64,000 nt of DNA from DASVRZ01 sp038230215 (GTDB taxonomy: Bacteria; Verrucomicrobiota; Verrucomicrobiia; Chthoniobacterales; DASVRZ01), in contig JBBRNR010000005.1 of assembly GCA_038230215.1 (NCBI GenBank), positions 248,001 to 312,000 on the forward strand. Direction: 5' to 3'. A program made the translations under genes and the position numbers. The notes under the pieces were generated by a model that was given only the letters and a program-made list of their open reading frames with translations, ran no database searches and was not told the DNA's origin. Below are positions 51,823 to 60,543 of the stretch, one piece after another (position 1 is the stretch's first letter; the number at the start of each line of letters is the position of its first letter).

Positions 51823-52855
51823 GAAATGGCGGTTCCGACGCAATCTCGTTCTCATTGCCTTGGCTCACCTTGTGGCCGTTTTTCTGATCTTCCATTTTGG
51901 CAGAGAGGGAAACTCTGGCGGCGGTGGGGGGGGAGACCAGGTGACATGGATTGATCCGGCGGCGTTCACAAAAAAAGATTCCACTCTTGACCCAGCGCCC
52001 CAGCTTGAAAAATCCACTCCTGAGCCGACTCCCATTACAACTCCGGAACCGACCACCCCAGAACCCACGCCACAGCCCACGACTCCTCCACTCATGGAGG
52101 ATGGGTTGAATCTTTCCACACCAACACCAAAGCCTACACCTACACCTACGCCAAAAACCACAGCGACTCCCACGCCCAAACCCAAGCCGAGCGTCACTCC
52201 AAATCTGAGTCCGAAAAAGACGCCGACGCCGATGTCCAAGAAAACTCCAAGTCCCACGCCCAAGAGAAAATCTACTCCGACAGCGGACGATTCTGAAGTT
52301 CGGCCGAGGAAGTCGCCTTCGCCCAAAGCGGTGAAAAAGCCCATCGCCGATGATCCGGAAACGACGGCCAAAAAAGTAGCTGCGTTGAAAGCGTTGCACG
52401 GAGATTCTGGTGAGGCGAAATCACCCGGAGAAAAATCCGACTCGACCACAGGAGAGTCCAAGTCCAATGGAAAAGGCCCAGGCGACGGTTCTGGCACTGG
52501 CCCTGGCAAAGGCACTGGCAGTGGGGGCGGCGAGGGAGATGGCACTGGAAGTGGCAAGGGCGCCGGTACAGATCCCGGCTTGCTGGACGCCTACAACCAG
52601 GCGATCAAAATGAAATGCGACATTTGGGAACAGCCGGTCTCGCAATTAAAAGTGGACCAAAAATTCGTTACCACGATGACGCTAACCATTTCAAAAACCG
52701 GGACGCTGGAGAGCTTCAGCGTGAAAAATTCCTCTGGAAACGAGATTGTCGATGAGTCCGTGAAAGCGTTCCTCGGCACGATCAAACGCTTTCCCGCCCC
52801 GCCCACCGGTAAGGAATACGTTATCAATATCAACTTCCAACTTGGCGGTGAATAA
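51815..52855 (+). CDS. TonB/TolA-like energy transducer with Pro/Thr- and Gly-rich spacer
   Basis: A 346-residue protein: cytoplasmic N-terminus (MSEKWRFRRN), one membrane helix (LVLIALAHLVAVFLIFHF), a run GNSGGGGGGDQ, then a Pro/Thr/Lys-rich rod (about 60-190) with repeats such as PTPTPKTT and KKTPTPMSK, a Gly/Ser-rich hinge (about 210-245) and a C-terminal TonB/TolA-like domain (about 255-346, TLTISKTGTLESFSVKNSSG). It would span the periplasm and transmit force from the ExbB/ExbD pair to an outer-membrane or Pal-like partner. A run of eight G bases (51926-51933) lies just after the membrane helix. Confidence 0.88.
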   Translation: MSEKWRFRRNLVLIALAHLVAVFLIFHFGREGNSGGGGGGDQVTWIDPAAFTKKDSTLDPAPQLEKSTPEPTPITTPEPTTPEPTPQPTTPPLMEDGLNLSTPTPKPTPTPTPKTTATPTPKPKPSVTPNLSPKKTPTPMSKKTPSPTPKRKSTPTADDSEVRPRKSPSPKAVKKPIADDPETTAKKVAALKALHGDSGEAKSPGEKSDSTTGESKSNGKGPGDGSGTGPGKGTGSGGGEGDGTGSGKGAGTDPGLLDAYNQAIKMKCDIWEQPVSQLKVDQKFVTTMTLTISKTGTLESFSVKNSSGNEIVDESVKAFLGTIKRFPAPPTGKEYVININFQLGGE

Positions 52856-52862
52856 CTCGCGC

Positions 52863-53636
52863 ATGTCCCTGCCGATTCAGCTTCTCAGCACCGACTTCGA
52901 CGGAACGATTCTCGACTGGGGACTCGACGCGGAATCCGCGCAACCTTTTTTCGACTTGGTTGGCGCCTGGCAAAAACGAGGACTCGTTTGGGCTATTAAT
53001 ACTGGCCGCTCCATCCCGCAATTGGAGGATGCGTTGGCCGCTCCGAATTTTCCTATCCAGCCGGACTACATCATCACGACAGAGCGAGCCGTGCATCGGC
53101 GGGGTGCCAATTCCTGGGAGGATTTTGGAGATTGGAATCAGCGCTGCGCTGAGGCTCATGCCAGATTGCACATCGAGGCTCGAGAGATTTATTCGCAACT
53201 CAGCACCTACGCTTTGCGCCAGCGCGGCATGATGTTGCAAAAGACTGGCAACAACATTGAAGGCATCATCGCGCTCAATGAAAACCAGATGAATGAGGTG
53301 GTCGAATGGTTGGAAAAACTTCGGGCGACACTGCCCGATCTTAGCTGGCAAAGGAATAGCGTTTACCTTCGGTTTTGTCACATTGACTATCATAAAGGCA
53401 GTGCACTAATCGAACTTGCCCGGCTTCTCGGCATCAGCCACGCCGATACCTTTGCCGTCGGCGATAATCACAACGATCTGCCCATGCTCGACGGCAGCGC
53501 GGCCAGGTGGGTGGCATGTCCCTCGAACTCGATTCCGGAAGTAAAAGCCGTCGTTAAAAATGCGGACGGCTATATTGCCAGTCAAATCGCTGGCTTGGGA
53601 GTGGCTGAGGCGTTGCAAGCCTGTCCGTGGTTTTAA
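52863..53636 (+). CDS. HAD-family phosphatase (Cof/SPP type)
   Basis: A 257-residue HAD hydrolase of the Cof/sucrose-phosphatase branch: STDFDGTILDW holds the nucleophilic Asp motif (DxDGT), NTGRS the second motif, YHKGSALIEL the conserved Lys, and VGDNHNDLPMLDG the metal-binding acidic motif. A C2 cap domain lies between. Substrates in this branch are sugar phosphates or cofactor phosphates; the one here is unknown. It begins 7 bases after the TonB-like gene, so it may be co-transcribed with it. Confidence 0.9.
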   Translation: MSLPIQLLSTDFDGTILDWGLDAESAQPFFDLVGAWQKRGLVWAINTGRSIPQLEDALAAPNFPIQPDYIITTERAVHRRGANSWEDFGDWNQRCAEAHARLHIEAREIYSQLSTYALRQRGMMLQKTGNNIEGIIALNENQMNEVVEWLEKLRATLPDLSWQRNSVYLRFCHIDYHKGSALIELARLLGISHADTFAVGDNHNDLPMLDGSAARWVACPSNSIPEVKAVVKNADGYIASQIAGLGVAEALQACPWF

Positions 53637-53694
53637 GCCCAGTGGGAAATTATTCATGTCCACGGCAGGCAATTCGTGATTAGAATTTCAGCCC

Positions 53695-54438
53695 ATGAGA
53701 TTTACCAACATTGTTGCCGTTATCACAGGAGCGGGCCGAGGGATCGGTGCCTCTATTGCCCAACGTCTCGCTTCCGAGGGAGCTAAAGTCGCCATCGTCA
53801 GTCGAACAGAAGCCAACTCGCAAAAAGTAGCCGATGTCATCAATGCGCAGTTTCCAGATGCGGCTCGCGCCTACGCGGTCGATGTGGCTGATCACGCGGC
53901 CAGTGCCGCCGCAGCCCAGCAAATCACCCGGGATTTTGGCAAAGTCGATGTGCTGGTGAATAATGCTGGCGTAACGCGCGACCGGCTGGCATTGCGATTG
54001 TCGGAGGAGGATTGGGATGTGGTGCTTGATACCAATCTGAAGGGCGCTTTCAATTTTACCCAGCCGCTACTTCGTGTGATTATGAAATCCGGCCAGGGTC
54101 GCATCATTAACATCAGTAGCGTAAGCGGCCTCATGGGCACAGCCGGGCAGGTGAATTACGGAGCCAGCAAGGCGGGTTTGATCGGACTCAGCAAATCGCT
54201 CGCTCGCGAGGTGGCCAGCCGTGGGGTGACTGTTAACGTGATAGCGCCTGGATTCATCACTACAGACATGACAAATGTGCTTACGGATGATTTGAAGAAA
54301 ATGGTGCAAACACAAATCCCGTTGGCCAGCTTCGGTGAACCCGAAGATATCGCAAATGCCGTCGCCTTTCTTGCTTCCGCAGAAGCTCGCTACATCACCG
54401 GCCAAGTACTGACTGTTGACGGAGGACTTTCAATGTAA
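53695..54438 (+). CDS. fabG: 3-oxoacyl-[acyl-carrier-protein] reductase FabG
   Basis: A 247-residue classical SDR: NADPH motif AVITGAGRGIGASIAQRLAS, the NNAG motif (VLVNNAGVTRDRLALRLSEE), Ser in INISSVSGLMG, Tyr-x-x-x-Lys in VNYGASKAGLIGLSKSLA, and the C-terminal YITGQVLTVDGGLSM, all typical of FabG. It reduces beta-ketoacyl-ACP in fatty acid elongation. It converges with and overlaps by 9 bases the last gene of the ACP-containing minus-strand operon, so it could also serve that pathway, although it sits on the opposite strand. Confidence 0.93.
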   Translation: MRFTNIVAVITGAGRGIGASIAQRLASEGAKVAIVSRTEANSQKVADVINAQFPDAARAYAVDVADHAASAAAAQQITRDFGKVDVLVNNAGVTRDRLALRLSEEDWDVVLDTNLKGAFNFTQPLLRVIMKSGQGRIINISSVSGLMGTAGQVNYGASKAGLIGLSKSLAREVASRGVTVNVIAPGFITTDMTNVLTDDLKKMVQTQIPLASFGEPEDIANAVAFLASAEARYITGQVLTVDGGLSM

Positions 54439-55110
54439 CTGACACGTAACAGCCTCTTCCGCACTCCGCTCAAAAACGAAAAGATGGCTATTGAAGGGAG
54501 TCTTGCCCCAGAGTGGGCGAACCTCTGAACGAAATCCCGGCAGGAGAAAAGCCTTCGTGATTTCATCTTTGCTTAGATAGTGGAGCGCTGGGCTTTTGAT
54601 CCAGCGAATGGCATGCATAGCTCGATCATCCCATTCAGTAAATCGAAAACGCCAGCTATCATCTTTTGGCGTCGCGCGGATGATGCATTGCCCGCCAGGT
54701 GCAATGAGGCGCGGCAGTAATCCGAGAAGCTGGTATTGTTTTTCGGGCGAGAGATATTGCAGCACGTCCAGAAGAACGACGTTTCCCAGAAAGTCATGCA
54801 TGGCTGCTGCGTCTTCTAATCTGAAATCTAGATTAGCATAATGAGCGTGCGCTATTTCTTGCGCATTGGCAATTTTAAGAGCATCGAAATCCACTCCAAT
54901 AATGTGTGGAACAAAGCCGCATTCACGTAGGAAAAAGGCCAGAAACCCCATGCCGCAACCTATGTCCAGCACAGGCAACTGAGAGTCGCGCAAGGCTGAT
55001 AGGGCAATGCGATAGGCGGGATCGGTGCGAATTTTCCCCCGCACATAACCCTGCAGCCACCGGCTGGGATAGCGCCGGGCGATGCGCTCAATGATAGCAT
55101 CTGTTTGCAT
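54430..55110 (-). CDS. Class I SAM-dependent methyltransferase
   Basis: A 226-residue methyltransferase with the SAM motif LPVLDIGCGMGFLAFFL (around residues 47-63), acidic motif IIGVDFDALKIANAQ and VVLLDVLQYLSPEKQYQLLG. The substrate class is not evident; the family has O-, N- and C-methylating members. It is the last gene of the eight-gene operon that starts at 61970, and its ATG overlaps the preceding stop (TAATG). It probably performs a late tailoring step on the operon's product. Confidence 0.85.
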   Translation of the reverse strand: MQTDAIIERIARRYPSRWLQGYVRGKIRTDPAYRIALSALRDSQLPVLDIGCGMGFLAFFLRECGFVPHIIGVDFDALKIANAQEIAHAHYANLDFRLEDAAAMHDFLGNVVLLDVLQYLSPEKQYQLLGLLPRLIAPGGQCIIRATPKDDSWRFRFTEWDDRAMHAIRWIKSPALHYLSKDEITKAFLLPGFRSEVRPLWGKTPFNSHLFVFERSAEEAVTCQLH

Positions 55111-56345
55111 TAATGAATGGCCAGTGTTGTTGGATCAATCTGCCAAATTCCGTGACGCGCCATGAATTTGATAAGACTACGCCCGTAGCGGGAAAGGGTG
55201 GTTCCGCCAGAAGCCATGCATGCAATATTCGATTCCAAATGGCGATTGATCAATCGTGTGATAGGAAAATCGTATTTACGGATAATGTCCTGACCGGTGT
55301 GATACATGGCAAACATCCGCCCGTCATAATAATAGGAAATCAGGTCTCTCCAAGCTTCATGCAGCTGATGGATTTGGGTTGAATACTTTGGCAGCTCATC
55401 CAGATTTTTCGCGAGAACTTCCGCGGAGTGCAAAGCCAGATACATTCCAGGTGAAAGCATCGGATCTACAAATCCGAAAGCGTCTCCCGTCATCACCCAA
55501 CCGGGGCCGTAGGCTTGTTCAGAGATGAGTTGGTAGTTTGAATACGTCGCCACGTCTGTAATGCGACTGGCGTTTTTAGTCACAGCAGCGAGATGAGGAT
55601 CGGTGCGCAACGCATTGGTAAGACGCTCATTAGCGGTGTCGCCAAGCTGGGCCGCATCGTCTTTGTTTAGGACGATCCCAATCGACAAACGACCCGGAAG
55701 TGGAATGCGCCAAGACCAGCCAGCTTTCATGCGTCCAATCAACACCTGGCCCGGCGGACCCTCCTGCTCGCAATTTTCAAAGTGGGCAAAATAAGCGACA
55801 TCCTTGCGCGGACCGGTGCGGGCCGGGATATTCAAGCTGCGAGCGAAGAGACGACTGCGACCGGTGGCATCAACGAGCAGGTCCGGGTGCTTTCCCTTGA
55901 GGGACGGTGTGGTCTCAATCGTAGTCGCATCAAGAGCGAGACGATCGGGTTTGGTGATTTCTAACTTGGCTCGCCAAGGAACGCGAATCGCTCCAACTTC
56001 CACTGCGCGCTCAGCTAGAATGCGATCAAACTCCGCTCTGGGAACATTGTAGGCATAAGTGGGAAGACCGCATTTCTTCACCGGATCGAAAGAGAAATTG
56101 ATGCTTTCGCCATGGTTCAAGATGAAGGAAACGCCAGGCTTCAACATTCCAATGGCGGCGATTTTTTCCTCAACTCCCAACCTCCTAAGCAAGGGAATAA
56201 GTGCCGGAATAAGTGATTCACCGACAATCAAATCGGGCCGTTTGCCGTCATCGAAAAGCGTCACATGATGTCCTGCCTGAACCAAGAAAGTGGCCAGCGC
56301 TGAGCCGGACGGGCCGCCGCCGATGATCGCAATCGTTTTTTTCAT
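55110..56345 (-). CDS. FAD-dependent oxidoreductase of the flavin halogenase/monooxygenase family
   Basis: A 411-residue flavoprotein. The FAD motif is IAIIGGGPSGSALATFLVQA; GESLIPALIPLLRRLGV and YNVPRAEFDRILAERAVEVG follow the pattern of flavin-dependent halogenases. GWSWRIPLP contains the W-x-W-x-I-P motif used to recognise that group. The catalytic Lys expected in true halogenases cannot be assigned with confidence, so hydroxylation or dehydrogenation is equally possible. It overlaps the acyl-AMP ligase by four bases and the methyltransferase by one. Its presence suggests oxidative or halogen tailoring of a carrier-bound acyl group. Confidence 0.8.
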   Translation of the reverse strand: MKKTIAIIGGGPSGSALATFLVQAGHHVTLFDDGKRPDLIVGESLIPALIPLLRRLGVEEKIAAIGMLKPGVSFILNHGESINFSFDPVKKCGLPTYAYNVPRAEFDRILAERAVEVGAIRVPWRAKLEITKPDRLALDATTIETTPSLKGKHPDLLVDATGRSRLFARSLNIPARTGPRKDVAYFAHFENCEQEGPPGQVLIGRMKAGWSWRIPLPGRLSIGIVLNKDDAAQLGDTANERLTNALRTDPHLAAVTKNASRITDVATYSNYQLISEQAYGPGWVMTGDAFGFVDPMLSPGMYLALHSAEVLAKNLDELPKYSTQIHQLHEAWRDLISYYYDGRMFAMYHTGQDIIRKYDFPITRLINRHLESNIACMASGGTTLSRYGRSLIKFMARHGIWQIDPTTLAIH

Positions 56346-57691
56346 TCGTGCCCACCACGTTTGATTTTTCCACTGGGAGTCAGGGGAATAGATTCCACAA
56401 AACGAAATTCCACCGGCACTTTATAGCGTGCCAGCGCACTGCGGCAGAGTGCGGTCATTGCCAAAACCGACGGTGGTTGCGCGAGAGAAACAGGAACGAT
56501 TTCCGCGACTGGCACCGCTCCAACCTTGGGATGAGGAAGGCCTGAAACTCGTGCCGAACGCACTTCTGGATGAGTGTTTAAAATCGCTTCGACTTCCTCG
56601 GGAAAACATTTCATGCCAGCCACGTTAATCACAGAGTGGACCCGGCCTTCCAGATGAAAATCACCATCCACATCTACTCGCGCAAGATCGCCAGTGCGAA
56701 ACCAGCCGTCCTCGAGAATCTCGGATTGGACGCGCCAAGGAGTTAGATATGCATCCAGCATGCCCGGACCTCGAACAAAAAGCTGGCCGTCTCGCAGTTC
56801 AGCCGAGTAATCAGGCAATGGCCGTCCGACGGAGCCGGGCTTGGTTGATGCCGAGTGACGATTCAGAAATGGAAGGCCGATTTCGATCACGCCGAGACCT
56901 TGTGTCAAGGGAACGCCATAGCGTTGATGAAAAACTTCTGCGGTACCACGCGGCAACGCGGCTGCCGTGGATACAGCCAAGCGTAAGCTAGGCCAGGATC
57001 GTCCGGAAGTTTCTGCGGCGAGTAGGGCGTGATGAAAGGGAGAACCGTAGATCACCGTGCCGCCATGCTCGATGGCTGCGGAAAGAACGTCTTCAGCAAG
57101 ATGCGATGACACGATAATCGTTGTCGCTCCACGCCAAAGATAGAGAATAATCGACACCGCGAAATGATGCGCCATCGGAAGAATCCAGACGATGCGATCT
57201 GAAGGCCGAATCTCCAAACCAGCTTGGGCCGCAGTGATGCGTTCCAGTAAACTTCGATGTGAAAGAACGATCCCCTTGCTTTTGCCGGTCGTACCGGAGC
57301 TGAATCGAATGAAAGCCGGATTAAGCTTGGCCAACGCCATTTCATCAAATTCGAGAGGTTGTTTGATGACTATTTCCTGAATGCTACCGTCGGCATGGAT
57401 AATGGCTCCGACACCAGTCCGACGAATAATTTCTTCTCGTTCTCGATGGACTAATTCACTCGCTAAGGGCACGAGGCATTTCCCTGTTTTGACGATCGCC
57501 AAAGCGAGAACGACATGAGCGATTCCATTGGGACAATCGAGTCCGACACGCATCGCTGGTACTGCTTCTATTTTAGAAGCGGCAGCATCGACTTGAGCGG
57601 AAAGCTGCGCGTAGGTTATCTTTTCATTCCCAGAAATTAGAGCGACGGAATGTCTAGCGGCGCTCAAAAAAATGTGCTCAACAATATTCAT
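56342..57691 (-). CDS. AMP-dependent acyl ligase (ANL superfamily)
   Basis: A 449-residue adenylate-forming enzyme, somewhat shorter than usual: phosphate loop RFSSGTTGKSKGIVLSH, TQGLGVIEIG (A5-like), GWFRTGDLARVDVDGDFHLE, and the C-terminal catalytic Lys in TPSGKIKRGG. It activates a carboxylic acid as acyl-AMP and probably loads it on the acyl carrier protein encoded three genes upstream in the same operon. The substrate pocket does not allow a confident choice between fatty and aromatic acids. Translationally coupled on both sides by four-base overlaps. Confidence 0.9.
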   Translation of the reverse strand: MNIVEHIFLSAARHSVALISGNEKITYAQLSAQVDAAASKIEAVPAMRVGLDCPNGIAHVVLALAIVKTGKCLVPLASELVHREREEIIRRTGVGAIIHADGSIQEIVIKQPLEFDEMALAKLNPAFIRFSSGTTGKSKGIVLSHRSLLERITAAQAGLEIRPSDRIVWILPMAHHFAVSIILYLWRGATTIIVSSHLAEDVLSAAIEHGGTVIYGSPFHHALLAAETSGRSWPSLRLAVSTAAALPRGTAEVFHQRYGVPLTQGLGVIEIGLPFLNRHSASTKPGSVGRPLPDYSAELRDGQLFVRGPGMLDAYLTPWRVQSEILEDGWFRTGDLARVDVDGDFHLEGRVHSVINVAGMKCFPEEVEAILNTHPEVRSARVSGLPHPKVGAVPVAEIVPVSLAQPPSVLAMTALCRSALARYKVPVEFRFVESIPLTPSGKIKRGGHE

Positions 57692-58881
57692 CGTATAAGT
57701 TTGGCCGCAGCTTTCCCGGCTGCTTCTCCCGTGGCCAGGCAGGTCCCAATAACCCTGATAGAGGCTTGTGCTTCATGACTGGCCGAGATGCATCGCCCAG
57801 CCATAAAAAGGTTGGTATGATCCCGAGCCTGCAGGGCGCGCAACGGGATCTCACATGGACGGTTTTCCACAGGGTAACGAAGTCGGGCGCCAGTAGAAGT
57901 TTCGCGCAGTTCCATGGGCCAGGTTGCCAACGCGATGGCGTCAGAAAAGGTGGCACCACTTTCCAAGTCATTAGCTTCGAGACGATATTGTCCCACGATG
58001 CGGCGGCTCTCGCGGACACCTGCGCGGGTGGGAAAGACCGAAATAATACTTTCACTGAAACCTTCGATTTTTTCTTTAAGAAATCGCGCCAACGAGGCGG
58101 CTGCGAAACGCCCCTCCATTTCTACTTGTGTAAGACAGGCTGCGTCGAGTGGATCGTAATCGAGCGATCCTGGTAGGTCCACGCTCACAAAAGCCTCGCC
58201 GCGTCGTCCGGTGGGACGAAGACTGGCGCCGAGCGCGATTCGGGTCAGATCACCATTTTGCACGGCTGCTGTAATGCGGCGTAAAATTTTGAGGCGAGCT
58301 TCGTCAGTTAAAAAATTATCCTCAATTCCTTGCAGGCCAAAAATGAAAGCGGGACGTTGTAATTTCTCCGAAGATGTCTGCTCGAATGCAGCTCCTGCCA
58401 GGGCGGCCACTGACCCATCGCCTGTTGCGTCCACCACAACTTGCGGGCGAATAATTTCACAGCGGCCACGTGTGTAAGCCTCCAGTTCTGTCAGGTGGGT
58501 ATCAGCCTGTGTAATCGTGCTATGGAGGCGGAGTTCCAGATTAGTTGATGCGATCACGAGTGCATCCGACAAGAGAGCAAAGGCCGTGGGATCGGTTGGC
58601 AAAACATCTACGCGCCCCATCCGTGTCGGACCACGCGCTCCGCCCATGGCGATGAGACTCATAGCAAATTCTTTGGGGAAACCAGTGTTGGCCCAGATAG
58701 GGTTTGGTTCGGATGTTATGCGATAGAGGCCGCAAATAGAATGCACGAGTGCTGCTGTGGCCATTCCTCCCAGAGAGCCACTATGCTCTATGAGCAGGGT
58801 TTTTGCTCCTGCGCGCGCCGCTGAAATTGCTGCTGCCAGACCTGCGCTACCGCCGCCCGCCACCAGCACGTCACACTGCAT
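57688..58881 (-). CDS. FAD-dependent oxidoreductase (FAD_oxidored family)
   Basis: A 397-residue flavoprotein: Rossmann motif CDVLVAGGGSAGLAAAISAA at the N-terminus, IEHSGSLGGMATAALVHSI, VVDATGDGSVAALAGAAFE in the middle, and C-terminal LFMAGRCISASHEAQASIRV with TGEAAGKAAA. The family includes dehydrogenases with varied, mostly unassigned, substrates. In this operon it could desaturate or oxidise the acyl chain or an acceptor. It overlaps the condensation-like gene by 11 bases. Confidence 0.85.
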   Translation of the reverse strand: MQCDVLVAGGGSAGLAAAISAARAGAKTLLIEHSGSLGGMATAALVHSICGLYRITSEPNPIWANTGFPKEFAMSLIAMGGARGPTRMGRVDVLPTDPTAFALLSDALVIASTNLELRLHSTITQADTHLTELEAYTRGRCEIIRPQVVVDATGDGSVAALAGAAFEQTSSEKLQRPAFIFGLQGIEDNFLTDEARLKILRRITAAVQNGDLTRIALGASLRPTGRRGEAFVSVDLPGSLDYDPLDAACLTQVEMEGRFAAASLARFLKEKIEGFSESIISVFPTRAGVRESRRIVGQYRLEANDLESGATFSDAIALATWPMELRETSTGARLRYPVENRPCEIPLRALQARDHTNLFMAGRCISASHEAQASIRVIGTCLATGEAAGKAAAKLIR

Positions 58882-60250
58882 CTGTGAACTCCGGTTGTTC
58901 TGCCCCGAGCAAATCCTGCATGATTTGTTGCGTCATTAAAAGCCGTTCTTCCTCGCTCAGGCAACCGTCCCGCCAGGAAATGGAGATAGTGAGTTTGTCG
59001 TTGCGTTCACTGAAGAAAACACCCGTTCCAGGCGGGCGTCCCAGACAAGGCAGATGCCAGGCGTTCTCGATGACAGCGCCGGCAAAGGTGGTCATCTCTG
59101 GCGCAAAATTTCCAGTGTGCGAATAGAAGAATGAATTGATCTCACCCTTAAATTGCCAGCGGACAATTCGCATGAAAAGCCATGACGGCATACGCATCAT
59201 GATCTCCAGCATGGTCGTGAATGACTCATCCAGTTTTTGTCGCGTCATTTCGGCAAATTGTTTTTTTAACGCTGTGGTAGCCGCTCCCATGGAGCCGATA
59301 TCCTGACGCAGGCAACAGAAAAAAAAGACGCTCACCTGGTTGTGGAAAAGGGGTCCTCGCGCGCCGCGTTTTCGAGTTTGAATGGGAACGCCGGAGACGT
59401 AGCAGTTGGGATCTTTACCGCGCTTCCTAAAAACTGCAGCATGAGCGCGAGTGGCGCTGGCGAGATAATAGGGAAGTGAAAAAAGAGGTCCACAGAGTTG
59501 ATCGGCTCGCGCCCGAATTTCCATGGAATCCGCCGGGGAAAGCGTCAAAGTCTGAAAGCGACACGCGCCCGGCTTGGGCTGCGGTCCACCTAGAGAATGG
59601 ACGCCGAGTGCTGCTAGATCATCGAAGCGGACGAGAAGGGCATGAGCGTGTTGGCGTTTTTCTTTAAGAGTGGTTTTGGGCCGCGGCGTTTCCTTGAACT
59701 CGTAAATTTCATCCACGCCGTCACATAATTTACCAAACTCGGTTAGAAGCAACTCCGCCCCTTTACCATCAATCACCCGATGCGACCAGGTAAAGGCAAT
59801 CAAATATCGTCCATCGCGTTTTTCCACGATGTCCAGGCGTGCATTGAAGGGCAGTCCGTCGGGACTGGCAGGTTGATTCAAGCGACCTTCCAAGAAGGCG
59901 GATGCGTCTGCGATTTCGGGAACTTTCAGACCCAGCAGGCCTTCCGATCCTATCTCATGCCAAACTCCAAATGGAAGTGACGGCCGCTTTTGCTCGGGAA
60001 CAATTTCCCAGAAGGGCAGCCATGTTTTCCAATCGCGTCTCAGTCGCGCAAAAAGAAGTGGGTGTTTTTTGGTGAATCGACTTAAACCCGAACGCACGCG
60101 GACCAGATCCGGGCAGGAAGAAAGTTCGATTACGGATTGGCTGAAGTGAGCACCCTGGCCAGTACGGCGCATGAATGAATCCAGCGCCAGCAGGAAACAA
60201 TCGGCGACTTTTACGGGGATGCGGGAGGGCACTTCAGCCGCGAATGCCAT
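58871..60250 (-). CDS. Condensation/acyltransferase-like protein with HRxxDG motif
   Basis: A 459-residue protein whose central segment AFTWSHRVIDGKGAELLLTE carries an H-R-V-I-D-G motif equivalent to the HHxxxDG active site of condensation domains, chloramphenicol acetyltransferase-like enzymes and wax-ester synthases. A second half (FSLPYYLASATRAHAAVFRK, then SHTGNFAPEMTTF) is compatible with the two-lobed fold. With an acyl carrier protein and ligase nearby it probably transfers an acyl group from the carrier to an amine or alcohol. This is inferred from the motif and the operon; similarity over the rest is low. Confidence 0.7.
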   Translation of the reverse strand: MAFAAEVPSRIPVKVADCFLLALDSFMRRTGQGAHFSQSVIELSSCPDLVRVRSGLSRFTKKHPLLFARLRRDWKTWLPFWEIVPEQKRPSLPFGVWHEIGSEGLLGLKVPEIADASAFLEGRLNQPASPDGLPFNARLDIVEKRDGRYLIAFTWSHRVIDGKGAELLLTEFGKLCDGVDEIYEFKETPRPKTTLKEKRQHAHALLVRFDDLAALGVHSLGGPQPKPGACRFQTLTLSPADSMEIRARADQLCGPLFSLPYYLASATRAHAAVFRKRGKDPNCYVSGVPIQTRKRGARGPLFHNQVSVFFFCCLRQDIGSMGAATTALKKQFAEMTRQKLDESFTTMLEIMMRMPSWLFMRIVRWQFKGEINSFFYSHTGNFAPEMTTFAGAVIENAWHLPCLGRPPGTGVFFSERNDKLTISISWRDGCLSEEERLLMTQQIMQDLLGAEQPEFTDAV

Positions 60251-60254
60251 TTGT

Positions 60255-60509
60255 TTACGAGTCGGACAACCGTTTTTGCAGCAAGATTGCGAGGTGATGC
60301 GCAGTGCTGAAATTCTCTTTTGAGAGATCGGAGTCAGGCAGCATCACGCCGTATTTTTCTTCGAGAAGGAGGAGAAGCTGCATGATAGCCATGGAGTCCA
60401 GCCCTGCATCGTAGAGGTTGCTCGACGCGGAAAAATCCGGGGTCGTCTCCAGCAGTCTCTCTTGCATAAGCAGGACGAGTTCTTTTTCTAATGTGGGAAG
60501 GTCGGACAT
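60255..60509 (-). CDS. Acyl carrier protein
   Basis: An 84-residue acidic helical protein with the 4'-phosphopantetheine attachment site in DAGLDSMAIMQLLLLLEEKY (Ser in the DSM motif near residue 38). Length and motif fit an ACP of a dedicated pathway rather than the fatty acid synthase AcpP. The start at 60509 (MSDLPTLEKEL) was chosen over a longer frame that runs into the PlsC gene. It lies between the PlsC-like and condensation-like genes, which makes it the likely carrier of the operon's acyl intermediate. Confidence 0.88.
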   Translation of the reverse strand: MSDLPTLEKELVLLMQERLLETTPDFSASSNLYDAGLDSMAIMQLLLLLEEKYGVMLPDSDLSKENFSTAHHLAILLQKRLSDS

Positions 60510-60543
60510 CGCTTGTTTGGTTAATTCATCAGGTGCCGGATGC

